This document shows positions 1 to 7,663 of a stretch of 32,908 nucleotides of DNA, one piece after another. The stretch is from BOG-1112 sp964635325 (GTDB lineage Bacteria > Bdellovibrionota_B > Oligoflexia > Oligoflexales > Bog-1112), in the NCBI GenBank assembly GCA_964635325.1, contig CAZWOL010000033.1, positions 1 to 32,908 of the forward strand. Direction: 5' to 3'. How positions within the stretch are numbered: position 1 is the stretch's first letter; each line of letters opens with the position of its first letter. The translations under genes and the position numbers were made by a program. A model generated the notes under the pieces. That model did no database searches, was not told the origin of the DNA, and was given only the letters and a program-made list of their open reading frames with translations.

Positions 1-119
1 ATGACGGATTCAGCTGTCCGCTCGAGACGACGGATTCGGGTGCCAAAACATCCTTGTCTACTTAGCCAAAGTCCATTAGCCTAGGGCGTCTTTTACGCGC
101 CTGGAGAATGGAGTCCATT

Positions 120-1631
120 ATGTCCGATATCATGAGCAAAATCGTGTCCCTCTGTAAGCGACGCGGGTTTATCTTTCAAAGCAGCGAAATCTACGGCGGC
201 CTTAAATCGTGCTACGATTACGGCCCCCTCGGTACCGAACTCAAAAAGAACATCGCAGATGAGTGGTGGCGTAGCATGGTCTACGAACGTGAAGACGTCT
301 ACGGTATGGACGCCTCCATCCTCATGCATACCAACGTATGGAAGGCCTCTGGGCATCTTGCGAATTTTACAGACCCCCTCGTCGACTGTCTCAACTGTCA
401 GGAACGCTTCCGCGCAGACAAAGCGCCACGCCATGAGATCGGCACAGTAGTTGAATTCAAAAGCGGTGGAACTAACAAGGGCCAACTCAAAAAAGGCACC
501 GTCGACCGTGGTTATGTGTGTCCAAAATGTGGTGCTACAACTTTGTCGGATGAGCGCCAATTTCGCGGAATGTTCCGTGCGACGATGGGCCCAATAGACC
601 CGCTTGATGAGTATCTCGAAAAAAACTACGAACCAGGCATGGACAAAAACCTTCTGAAGAAGAAGTTAGTCGAGATCCAAGAGGGCCCAACGAGTGTGTA
701 CCTGCGTCCAGAGACCGCACAAGCGATGTTCGTACAGTTTCTAAATGTGCAGCAGAGCATGTCTGCAAAGATTCCGTTCGGAATTGCGCAGATTGGCAAG
801 TCCTTTCGCAATGAAATTATCACGGAGCACTTTATATTCCGCTCCTGTGAATTTGAGCAGATGGAGCTTGAATTCTTCTGCGAACCGGGCAACCAAGGGC
901 ATTGGTTCGAAGTCTGGAAAAAAGAGCGACTGAACTGGCACCGTAAATACACAAACCACCCTGAAAATTTCCGTCTGCGTCCACATGAGGACAATGAGCT
1001 TGCTCACTATGCAGATGGTTGTGACGATGTCGAATATATGTTCCCGTGGGGTTGGGACGAGGTCGAAGGCATTGCTTCACGTACGGACTACGACTTGAAG
1101 CAACACGCACAAGCATCAGGAACAAAAATCAGCTACTTCGATGCAGAAAAGAACGATCCTGCAACGGGCAAAAAGGGCTGGCGTTTTGTGCCCTACGTGA
1201 TCGAACCTTCTTTGGGTCTAACACGTTCACTACTTTGTATGCTCTGTGATGCCTACACGGAAGAAACTCTGACGGACGCAAACGGTGCTGAAAAAACACG
1301 GACGGTCCTCAAACTTCATCCACGTCTTGCTCCATACAAGGTTGCAATACTTCCACTGGTGAAAAAAGACGGACAACCCGAACTTGCACGTGAGATCGCT
1401 GCGATGTTCCGCAAACGTGGGATCAAGGTAAGCTACGACGAGAACCAATCCATCGGACGTCGTTATGCACGTCATGATGAGATCGGTACACCGTATTGCT
1501 TAACGATCGATCAAGAATCTTTGACAGATCGTTGTGTCACCGTAAGGTTCAGAGATACGACGAAGCAAGAACGTGTGCCTATCGACCACGCTGTCAGCAC
1601 GATCAAAGCAAACCTCGATAGCCTCGCCTAA
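120..1631 (+). CDS. glyS: Glycyl-tRNA synthetase, dimeric (alpha2) class II type
   Basis: This enzyme charges tRNA-Gly with glycine in the cytoplasm. The sequence is of the single-chain alpha2 type used by archaea, eukaryotes and many bacteria, not the alpha2beta2 type of E. coli. The N-terminus has the family motif GFIFQSSEIYGG. Two Cys pairs (C90/C93 and C134/C137) form a likely zinc site in the insertion. Motif 2 (FRNEI, R230) and motif 3 (EPSLGLTRSLL, R369) are intact, and an anticodon-binding domain occupies roughly the last 110 residues. An upstream in-frame ATG at 108 has its purine-rich stretch only one base away. The ATG at 120 has GGAG at 110-113 with six bases of spacing, so I chose 120 (503 residues). 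The gene converges on the minus-strand gene ending at 1698. Confidence 0.96.
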   Translation: MSDIMSKIVSLCKRRGFIFQSSEIYGGLKSCYDYGPLGTELKKNIADEWWRSMVYEREDVYGMDASILMHTNVWKASGHLANFTDPLVDCLNCQERFRADKAPRHEIGTVVEFKSGGTNKGQLKKGTVDRGYVCPKCGATTLSDERQFRGMFRATMGPIDPLDEYLEKNYEPGMDKNLLKKKLVEIQEGPTSVYLRPETAQAMFVQFLNVQQSMSAKIPFGIAQIGKSFRNEIITEHFIFRSCEFEQMELEFFCEPGNQGHWFEVWKKERLNWHRKYTNHPENFRLRPHEDNELAHYADGCDDVEYMFPWGWDEVEGIASRTDYDLKQHAQASGTKISYFDAEKNDPATGKKGWRFVPYVIEPSLGLTRSLLCMLCDAYTEETLTDANGAEKTRTVLKLHPRLAPYKVAILPLVKKDGQPELAREIAAMFRKRGIKVSYDENQSIGRRYARHDEIGTPYCLTIDQESLTDRCVTVRFRDTTKQERVPIDHAVSTIKANLDSLA

Positions 1632-1692
1632 AGCTTGAAAATTGGGGCATCGACTCAACGAAGCTTGAAATACAGCACGGATGTCCCCAATT
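1631..1692. terminator. Imperfect inverted repeat between convergent genes, possible bidirectional terminator
   Basis: AATTGGGGCATC at 1640-1651 pairs with GATGTCCCCAATT at 1680-1692, giving a 12-bp stem with one bulged base and a loop of about 28 bases. The decamer AAGCTTGAAA occurs twice, at 1631-1640 and 1661-1670. The position between two convergent stop codons suits a shared terminator. The T-tract is poor on both strands, so this is only a candidate. Confidence 0.4.
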
Positions 1693-1697
1693 CTTTC

Positions 1698-3545
1698 CTA
1701 GTAACGCAATTCCTGAGTAGCAAAAAGATGTAGGAAGAAACGAAATCGAATCATCGAGATCAGATCTGCTCGGACAGGACGCCCATTTTCAATGAAAGCA
1801 AATTGTCCAGCAGCCTGTTCTAGAGACTCTAGTTGGCCCGAAGCATGGAAAAAGAAATGGAATGATTCAAAATCTCGTATGCGTGACAAAAAGGGACTAT
1901 ATATGCTTATAAGAGACTCACAGACTCGATTTATATCGTCCTCACTACGTGGATTGCGCTTTTTCTTATTCTTATTCTCCTCACGCAGAGCCTCGGCTAC
2001 GCTTGTCCTAACAAAATTTGTGAATGCTCTTTCGCGATCCTCAAGTGTAGATGTCGAGTTCAAGTTGTCCATAAAAAACTGAGCAACCCTATCGATGATC
2101 CTTAGCCTCGCTAAAGACTGAGTAGCTATCAATTGCGCACCAAAAAAAGGTGCTATTTCGATCTGTTGGTTAAGCCTACTTCGCAGAAAACTTTGCTGAG
2201 TTTGACCTGATGGTTCATACATACGATCCAAAAGTGCACGATTGCGGTGCATGTGACGTATGTAATGTAACGCAAAAATAGAACATGAAAAGACATCCGA
2301 TTGAGCTGCTTCGCCTGTTGGAAAGATAAGGTTGACATTACGGTAGCCGGGAATAGGCGGAAAATAGGAATTTATTGAATCCATCAGGTAAGCTGTCCTT
2401 GTGTCATGATCGACATAAATAGCAATGCGATGCCCGTGGATATCACTGAGACGACCGAAATTGTATCCAAGTACGTAGGCAGCCTGTCCACTCTGCTGGA
2501 CAGCATTCGCGATATTACTAAGTAAGCTATTGAACTCTCCCTCCTGCGTATAAAAAGGCAGAGCTTCTAGCTCAATATGCTGCTGCCGAAAATACGTGAT
2601 TAACTGTCGCACTCCCCCAACGAGCAAAATGCCATCTAAACTCGTTTCTCTCCGAGCATTATAATCACTAAAACGATACATTAATATACGCTCTATAGTC
2701 ATAGCGACTTCAAATTGTTGCAATCTTACAAAATGTCCATAAAAGCGCTGCAACAACTCAGCCGACCGGTTCTGCATGTTTCTAAAAATATCTGAACTCG
2801 AAAAAAACTGATAAACCATGTTAAAATTGCTATTTGCAAGTTCAGGATCGTTCCTATATTGCATAAAGGCTGCTGCATATGTATCAGCAGCAGACGTCTC
2901 TTCTAGATTAAGCGGTTCAGTATCTGGAGCAGCAGGCAAAAAGGTAGCTACTGTAGATACTGTAGATACTGTAGATACAGTGGGAACGGTTGTTAGGGGT
3001 AGAACTGTAGAACCTGGTAGAACTATAGGTCCGCTTAGAGATGTGGGTAATTGTGGGAAATATGCGGCTAAAGCGTGTACAAGAGAACTCAGACTGAAAG
3101 CATCTGTAGCTGAGTTCAAGGCTCCCAAACCTGCGCCTGGACCACCTCCTGGACCATGTGGACCACCACCAGCAAACCCACCAAAACCGATTGCTCCCCC
3201 GAGCGCCCCAGCACCATTTAAAAGTCCATCTATATTGTATGCTGCAAGCCCAGTACCAGCCAGTCCGACAAGGCACCCGAAAACATCAGCTTCCTCGTAG
3301 CAATAATTGTAAGTGGTATAGCCTGCTGCTGTTGCTTGCGCAGCAACTAAGGTAACTTTGATAACAATATTCAAGTTGGGGAATAGTATAGGAACAATCC
3401 CACCTGCAAAACTTGCAGCAGCAAGAACCTGTTGTTGAAGGGCTGCTTGATCCTGCTCAACCTGAACATTCTTATTTGCTGCTTGAGCTGCCCACCCTGG
3501 AAAACTTAACGCTAAAATAAGAAAAGAATACTTTAGAAATCTCAC
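1698..3545 (-). CDS. Secreted clan-CE (Ulp1/YopJ-like) cysteine peptidase candidate
   Basis: No named gene is recognised. The N-terminus is a clear Sec signal peptide (MRFLKYSFLILALSF, predicted cut after AQA). It is followed by a hydrophobic, then Gly-rich segment (about residues 90-150) and a Thr/Val/Ser repeat tract. The core around residues 340-450 carries the clan-CE order His-Asp-Gln-Cys: H372, D389 in LMDSIN, Q415 and C421 in QSDVFSCSIFALHYI. The His-Asp spacing of 17 and Gln-Cys spacing of 6 match yeast Ulp1 (H514, D531, Q574, C580), and the sequence after the Cys resembles YopJ-type effectors. The product is probably exported and may cleave or modify ubiquitin-like proteins; that function is inferred. 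An upstream GTG at 3557 lies within the GTGAGG that serves as ribosome site for the GTG at 3545, so I chose 3545 (615 residues). Confidence 0.72.
   Translation of the reverse strand: MRFLKYSFLILALSFPGWAAQAANKNVQVEQDQAALQQQVLAAASFAGGIVPILFPNLNIVIKVTLVAAQATAAGYTTYNYCYEEADVFGCLVGLAGTGLAAYNIDGLLNGAGALGGAIGFGGFAGGGPHGPGGGPGAGLGALNSATDAFSLSSLVHALAAYFPQLPTSLSGPIVLPGSTVLPLTTVPTVSTVSTVSTVATFLPAAPDTEPLNLEETSAADTYAAAFMQYRNDPELANSNFNMVYQFFSSSDIFRNMQNRSAELLQRFYGHFVRLQQFEVAMTIERILMYRFSDYNARRETSLDGILLVGGVRQLITYFRQQHIELEALPFYTQEGEFNSLLSNIANAVQQSGQAAYVLGYNFGRLSDIHGHRIAIYVDHDTRTAYLMDSINSYFPPIPGYRNVNLIFPTGEAAQSDVFSCSIFALHYIRHMHRNRALLDRMYEPSGQTQQSFLRSRLNQQIEIAPFFGAQLIATQSLARLRIIDRVAQFFMDNLNSTSTLEDRERAFTNFVRTSVAEALREENKNKKKRNPRSEDDINRVCESLISIYSPFLSRIRDFESFHFFFHASGQLESLEQAAGQFAFIENGRPVRADLISMIRFRFFLHLFATQELRY
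2950..2980. repeat. Nine-base tandem repeat coding for a (Val-Ser-Thr)n tract
   Basis: The unit ACTGTAGAT is repeated about three times in a row, with diverged flanking copies. It lies inside the secreted peptidase gene and encodes TVSTVSTVSTV on the minus strand. The unit is a multiple of three, so slippage would change linker length without breaking the frame. Confidence 0.7.
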
Positions 3546-3674
3546 TAAAAACCTCACTTAATACAAAGATATACGACAGGGGAGACCTGACTAAATCAAA
3601 TTGTCCATTTTTGCCCACCCACCTCTATTAGTCTCGATGCTATCCTAGTAGCACTAGCCAATCTTGAGGGTGCG

Positions 3675-4751
3675 ATGGCGTTTCTGGATGGATTTTTTGA
3701 GCTGATGAATACGGTCGGAGCTTCTGACCTGCATCTAGCAGCAAGTCAGCAACCGATGATCCGACTACACGGAGATATCGAGCGTATAGACCATCCCCCA
3801 TTTCAAAATGATTTTCTAAAAAAAGTACTATACGAAATCACACCGGAACGCAAAATAAAAATCTTCGAGGAGACTGGGGATGTTGATTTTGCCTACCAAA
3901 TTCCTAACATAGGTCGATTCCGGGTCAACTTCTTTAATCAGTTGAGAGGGATCGGAGCTGTCTTTCGTGCGATTCCTGAAACAATACTTACGATGGAACA
4001 ACTTGGTTTACCACCCATTCTCAAGAGCTTCTGCAATCTGGAACGTGGGCTCGTTCTTGTTACAGGCCCGACAGGAAGTGGCAAGTCGACAACTCTTGCA
4101 TCCATGATCGACTTCATCAACAAGACACGCAAGTCACATATACTGACGATCGAAGATCCCGTCGAGTTTGTGCACAAGCCGTTGCTTTGTTCCATCAATC
4201 ACCGAGAAGTCGGTATGCATACGATGTCGTTTCATGCAGCTTTGCGTGGTGCTCTACGCGAGGATCCTAACGTCATTCTGGTCGGAGAGATGCGTGATCT
4301 AGAGACGATCTCCCTTGCGTTAGAAGCTGCATCGACTGGACATCTCGTCTTTGGAACCCTACATACGCAAAGCGCTACCAAAACGATCGATCGTATTATC
4401 GACGTATTCCCAACAGATCAGCAAGAAAAAACACGTACAACGCTTTCTGAAGCGCTCAAAGGTGTCGTCGCACAAGCCCTTTTTAAACGCGTAGGTGGTG
4501 GACGTATTGCAGCCTTAGAAATACTTGCGTGTAACGCTGCAGTCGCAAACCTTATTCGTGAGTCCAAGACTTTCCAAATTACCAGTGTTATGCAAACCCA
4601 AAAGCGTATAGGTATGCGTACACTCGATGATTCTATACAAGAACTTCTGAGCCAGCGTTTGATCACAGCAGACCTTGCTTACGAAAAAGCAGTCAATAAA
4701 GAACTCTTTGCCAAATTGGTAAAGAGAGATCCCAATGCACTTTTCGAATAA
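3675..4751 (+). CDS. pilT: Type IV pilus retraction ATPase PilT
   Basis: PilT is a hexameric cytoplasmic ATPase at the base of type IV pili that drives pilus retraction and twitching. The N-terminal PilT domain has GASDLHLAAS and the typical GDVDFAYQIPNIGRFRVN strand. Walker A is GPTGSGKSTT with K137. The Asp box (TIEDPVEFVH), Walker B (ILVGEMRD) and His box (TGHLVFGTLHT) follow. The C-terminal ANLIRE element matches the AIRNLIRE retraction motif of PilT. Its length of 358 residues is normal for PilT. GAGGG at 3666-3670 precedes the ATG. The gene sits 15 bases upstream of a second PilT-family gene, so the two are almost certainly co-transcribed. Confidence 0.94.
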   Translation: MAFLDGFFELMNTVGASDLHLAASQQPMIRLHGDIERIDHPPFQNDFLKKVLYEITPERKIKIFEETGDVDFAYQIPNIGRFRVNFFNQLRGIGAVFRAIPETILTMEQLGLPPILKSFCNLERGLVLVTGPTGSGKSTTLASMIDFINKTRKSHILTIEDPVEFVHKPLLCSINHREVGMHTMSFHAALRGALREDPNVILVGEMRDLETISLALEAASTGHLVFGTLHTQSATKTIDRIIDVFPTDQQEKTRTTLSEALKGVVAQALFKRVGGGRIAALEILACNAAVANLIRESKTFQITSVMQTQKRIGMRTLDDSIQELLSQRLITADLAYEKAVNKELFAKLVKRDPNALFE

Positions 4752-4766
4752 TAGGCGACCATCATT

Positions 4767-5966
4767 ATGGAACGTTCCGACCTCGATGACATTCTGCTCA
4801 TGATGCTTCAGTCACGAGAAAAAGATACGTCCGACCTTAACTTTACTGTACACAGGCCCTTGCAGGTAGAGTTAGCAGGTAAGCTAACTGAAGTCAGCCC
4901 TCGGCCTGCACTCGCCTTTGGTTACTTGTCTCCGTACCAAACAGCCACAGCTGCATTTGCTCTGATGCATAACGAAGAGAGGCTCTTTCGAAATCTTTTC
5001 GAACAGGGATCCTGTGATCTTGCATACGCCTTGCGTGACAAAGCTCGCTTTCGGGTCAATATTTTTTCGACAAAGCGAGCCTACTCGATAGTCCTACGTA
5101 AATTGGAGACGAGTGTTCCGACACTTGAAGATATCAAGGCTCCACTTCTTTTTAAGGAGGTGGTCAAAGAGAAAAACGGACTCATACTTGTCACTGGCGC
5201 AACTGGTAGTGGTAAGTCAACAACACTAGCAGCTATGTTACGTGAGTTGAATGAGGCACAAGCCATCCACATCGTTACGCTAGAAGATCCCATCGAGTTT
5301 AGTCATCACAATATTCGAGCAACATTCAACCAACGCGAACTCGGCACAGACTTTGACAACTTTCCCAGTGGGCTACGAGCCGCTCTACGTCAGGGGCCAA
5401 AGGTCATCTTGGTTGGAGAGTTGCGCGATCGTCAAACCATGGAAATTGCACTAACCGCTGCTGAAACAGGGCATTTGGTGCTATCGACCCTACACACCGT
5501 CAATGCAGGTCAGACCATCAATCGCATTGTCGGGATGTTTGAGAAAGAACAGGAAGAACAGATTCGCACCCGTCTTTCCGAAACTCTGCGTTGGATCATC
5601 TGCCAGCGTCTAATACCACGCAAAGATGGAGGACGTGTTGCTGCACATGAGATCATGGGGCACAATTTACGCATCAGTGAACTGATCGAGCAGGGAGAGG
5701 ACGAGGTTAAAACATACTTTGATGTGATCGAAGCATCCGAACATCTGGGATGGCAGACCTTCGAAAGTTGCTTACTACGTCTCTACGACAATGGGATCAT
5801 CAACGAGACTGATGCTCTTCTCAATTCGAATCGAAAAAACATCATGCTGCAGAAAATAGATTATATAAAGAATAAAAAAGGACAAAAAAGTTCAGAATTA
5901 CAAGCGTTGCAGATCGATGAAGATTATGTCAACCGTATCCTAACAGAAATACAAGCACAGAGCTAA
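4767..5966 (+). CDS. pilU: Second PilT-family ATPase, PilU-like
   Basis: This 399-residue protein is a paralogue of the upstream PilT and probably a PilU-type accessory retraction ATPase. Walker A is GATGSGKSTT with K150. The Asp box TLEDPIEFSHH, the Walker B segment ILVGELRD and the His box TGHLVLSTLHT are all present, so ATP hydrolysis should be intact. The position that is usually Asp in the LREDP segment is Gly (LRQGP). The C-terminal tail is longer than in PilT, charged, and lacks a clean AIRNLIRE motif, as is usual for PilU. The name PilU rests on tandem position and length; the sequence itself only proves the PilT family. Confidence 0.85.
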   Translation: MERSDLDDILLMMLQSREKDTSDLNFTVHRPLQVELAGKLTEVSPRPALAFGYLSPYQTATAAFALMHNEERLFRNLFEQGSCDLAYALRDKARFRVNIFSTKRAYSIVLRKLETSVPTLEDIKAPLLFKEVVKEKNGLILVTGATGSGKSTTLAAMLRELNEAQAIHIVTLEDPIEFSHHNIRATFNQRELGTDFDNFPSGLRAALRQGPKVILVGELRDRQTMEIALTAAETGHLVLSTLHTVNAGQTINRIVGMFEKEQEEQIRTRLSETLRWIICQRLIPRKDGGRVAAHEIMGHNLRISELIEQGEDEVKTYFDVIEASEHLGWQTFESCLLRLYDNGIINETDALLNSNRKNIMLQKIDYIKNKKGQKSSELQALQIDEDYVNRILTEIQAQS

Positions 5967-5990
5967 GTATGATAAAATGAATAATGTCTC

Positions 5991-6051
5991 CCTGCTTAGC
6001 CTCGTCATCCCGAGCGGAATGAAGTGGAGCCGAGGGATCGCCTGCTTAGCC
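5991..6051. repeat. 39-bp GC-rich repeat-like element flanked by 11-bp direct repeats
   Basis: CCTGCTTAGCC occurs at 5991-6001 and again at 6041-6051. Between them is a 39-base core that starts TCGTCATCCCGAGCG and ends GAGCCGAGGGATCG, with short complementary ends (TCCC/GGGA). Cores of the form GTCATCCCGAGCG...GAGGGATC are a common dispersed repeat type in bacterial genomes. The perfect flanking repeats look like a target duplication or element boundary. I see only one copy in this window. Confidence 0.6.
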
Positions 6052-6088
6052 AATTTGTAAAATGTTTCCAACAACCTTTGAGGGACCC

Positions 6089-7591
6089 ATGCGAATGAAT
6101 TCACTTTGGAAGCTTTGCGCGCTCTTTGTAGTGCTCTCATGCTCAAACAAGGGAGGCAAAAATCCCGACGCACCGATCAATACGTCTGCTAATGATGAAC
6201 GCACTTGCATTGACAAGGGTCGAGTTTGGAGCAATGGCAAATGCTTAGCCTCCGAAGATGAGGCGAAAGCTGCATGCGAACATCTTAAACCTGCTGGCCA
6301 CTGGCTCAGCGATCTCAAAAAATGTGCAACTGCTCTGGAAAAAGAAGAGCACGATTGCACTGTGGTCGCTAAACACGTTTGGATCCCACAAAGCAAGAAG
6401 AAGTGTCAGAGCCCTTCAGAAGTCAGAGAAAATGATTGCAAACTTGCAGGCAACGTGTGGAGTCATCATGGTTGCACGAGTCAAATTGTGTTCGAAGAAA
6501 AAAACTGCGCAGACGTCAAAGGACACTGGACTCCTCAACATCCCACCAAAAACTGTCTGACCGAGCTTGAAAAGATAGAATGGGACTGCAAGAGAGCAAA
6601 CGATATTTGGGAAAATGATCTCTGCGTTTCTAGACAAGTCCGAGATAAAGAGGACTGCTTGAAAGGTGGTACCAAATTTTGGATCGAAACCGATGACGGG
6701 CATAAATGTATGACGGATCAGCAAAGAAGACAGCTAAAATGCACACCTCCCGATAGATTGGTAATGGATTTTTTAAGAGGAGAAAAAGAAGATCAATGTC
6801 TCAGTCCCGATGAGTTTGCAAAAAGGGACTGTCATGCCAAAGGTAAAATATTGAAAGACGGTACTTGTATCAGTAAGAAAGAAGCAGAATGCACTAACCC
6901 TTTGCGTTGGTACCCAGAAGCAAAAAGTGACAATAAATGTGTTACTCAAGAGCAATATAACTGTGAATCACAAGATGGAAGATGGAATCTTGAACTTACT
7001 CCAAGTTCCTGTACGCCTGCTGCTGAAGTATGTCGCGAAAAAGGTTCTTTTTGGTACTATGCAGGTCCGGAGGACAAATGTCAGGATGCACAGCAAAATT
7101 GCGGCAAATTGATCAAGAAATATCCAGAACAATTTCAGTGGGACAAAGAGATAGCCCTGAAAAATTCTAAAGAACCACTCAAAGGCTGCATAAATAAAAA
7201 AGAAACATGTGAGGCAACGACAGGTTCTAGATGGGAGAATAACTTTTGTGTATCTGCTGTAAGCATAACTCTCCCCAATACTAGAATGGGAGTAGTGAAG
7301 GTAAACCTAGGATCAAAAATTCAAGAAGAATCATGTGGAAGCTATTCGATAAAGCTCACAAAGGATACAACCGGAAAAATTATCGATCCAAAAAACATTG
7401 ATATTCAATGCTATATAAGCAAATACAAAACCCAATTGATTTTCAAGGCTCCAGAAGGTGGTTGGAAACCTCAAAGCATTTATGAACTTCAACTTCAAGA
7501 ATCCTATACCAGAAAGAACAATGACAAGATCGATCCGGCGTCCTACAAACTTGAATTTTACAATTTAAAAACAAATAAATATACATACTGA
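6089..7591 (+). CDS. Lipoprotein with 14 tandem Cys/Trp modules
   Basis: No known family is recognised. The N-terminus MRMNSLWKLCALFVVLSC is a lipoprotein signal with lipobox VLSC. From about 6204 to 7249 the protein consists of 14 successive modules of roughly 20-35 residues, each opened and closed by a Cys and joined by a short acidic linker. The rough pattern is C-x(3-8)-[GN]-x(1-3)-W-x(3-12)-C, as in CIDKGRVWSNGKC and CKLAGNVWSHHGC. Trp is present in 12 of 14 modules, and the region holds exactly 28 Cys, which suggests one disulfide per module. A beta-rich C-terminal domain of about 110 residues follows. GAGGG at 6080-6084 supports the start at 6089 rather than the ATG at 6062. It is probably exposed on the outer membrane; binding or structural roles are guesses. 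Confidence 0.85.
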   Translation: MRMNSLWKLCALFVVLSCSNKGGKNPDAPINTSANDERTCIDKGRVWSNGKCLASEDEAKAACEHLKPAGHWLSDLKKCATALEKEEHDCTVVAKHVWIPQSKKKCQSPSEVRENDCKLAGNVWSHHGCTSQIVFEEKNCADVKGHWTPQHPTKNCLTELEKIEWDCKRANDIWENDLCVSRQVRDKEDCLKGGTKFWIETDDGHKCMTDQQRRQLKCTPPDRLVMDFLRGEKEDQCLSPDEFAKRDCHAKGKILKDGTCISKKEAECTNPLRWYPEAKSDNKCVTQEQYNCESQDGRWNLELTPSSCTPAAEVCREKGSFWYYAGPEDKCQDAQQNCGKLIKKYPEQFQWDKEIALKNSKEPLKGCINKKETCEATTGSRWENNFCVSAVSITLPNTRMGVVKVNLGSKIQEESCGSYSIKLTKDTTGKIIDPKNIDIQCYISKYKTQLIFKAPEGGWKPQSIYELQLQESYTRKNNDKIDPASYKLEFYNLKTNKYTY

Positions 7592-7663
7592 TGATAGAAA
7601 GCACATCCATGACGGCTCTCCGTTCATTATTCGGGATACTAGAGAGCTGTTCACCACTACTCC

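Noticed and set aside
1..84. Open frames entering from the left edge (stops at 63-65 and 82-84) with GACGGATTC at 3-11 and 29-37
   Set aside because: Either frame could be the 3' end of an upstream gene, but fewer than 30 codons are visible and nothing recognisable is encoded.
2950..2980. Short tandem repeats considered as a CRISPR-like array
   Set aside because: The units are contiguous nine-base copies with no spacers and lie inside a coding region.
2818..3300. Long plus-strand open frame rich in Pro and Ala opposite the secreted peptidase gene
   Set aside because: It is the antisense image of the Gly-rich and TVS-repeat part of the real gene, without a ribosome site.
7612..7650. Nine-pair hairpin (one G-T pair, 21-base loop) between two convergent genes as a terminator
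   Set aside because: No T-tract follows on either strand and the loop is long.
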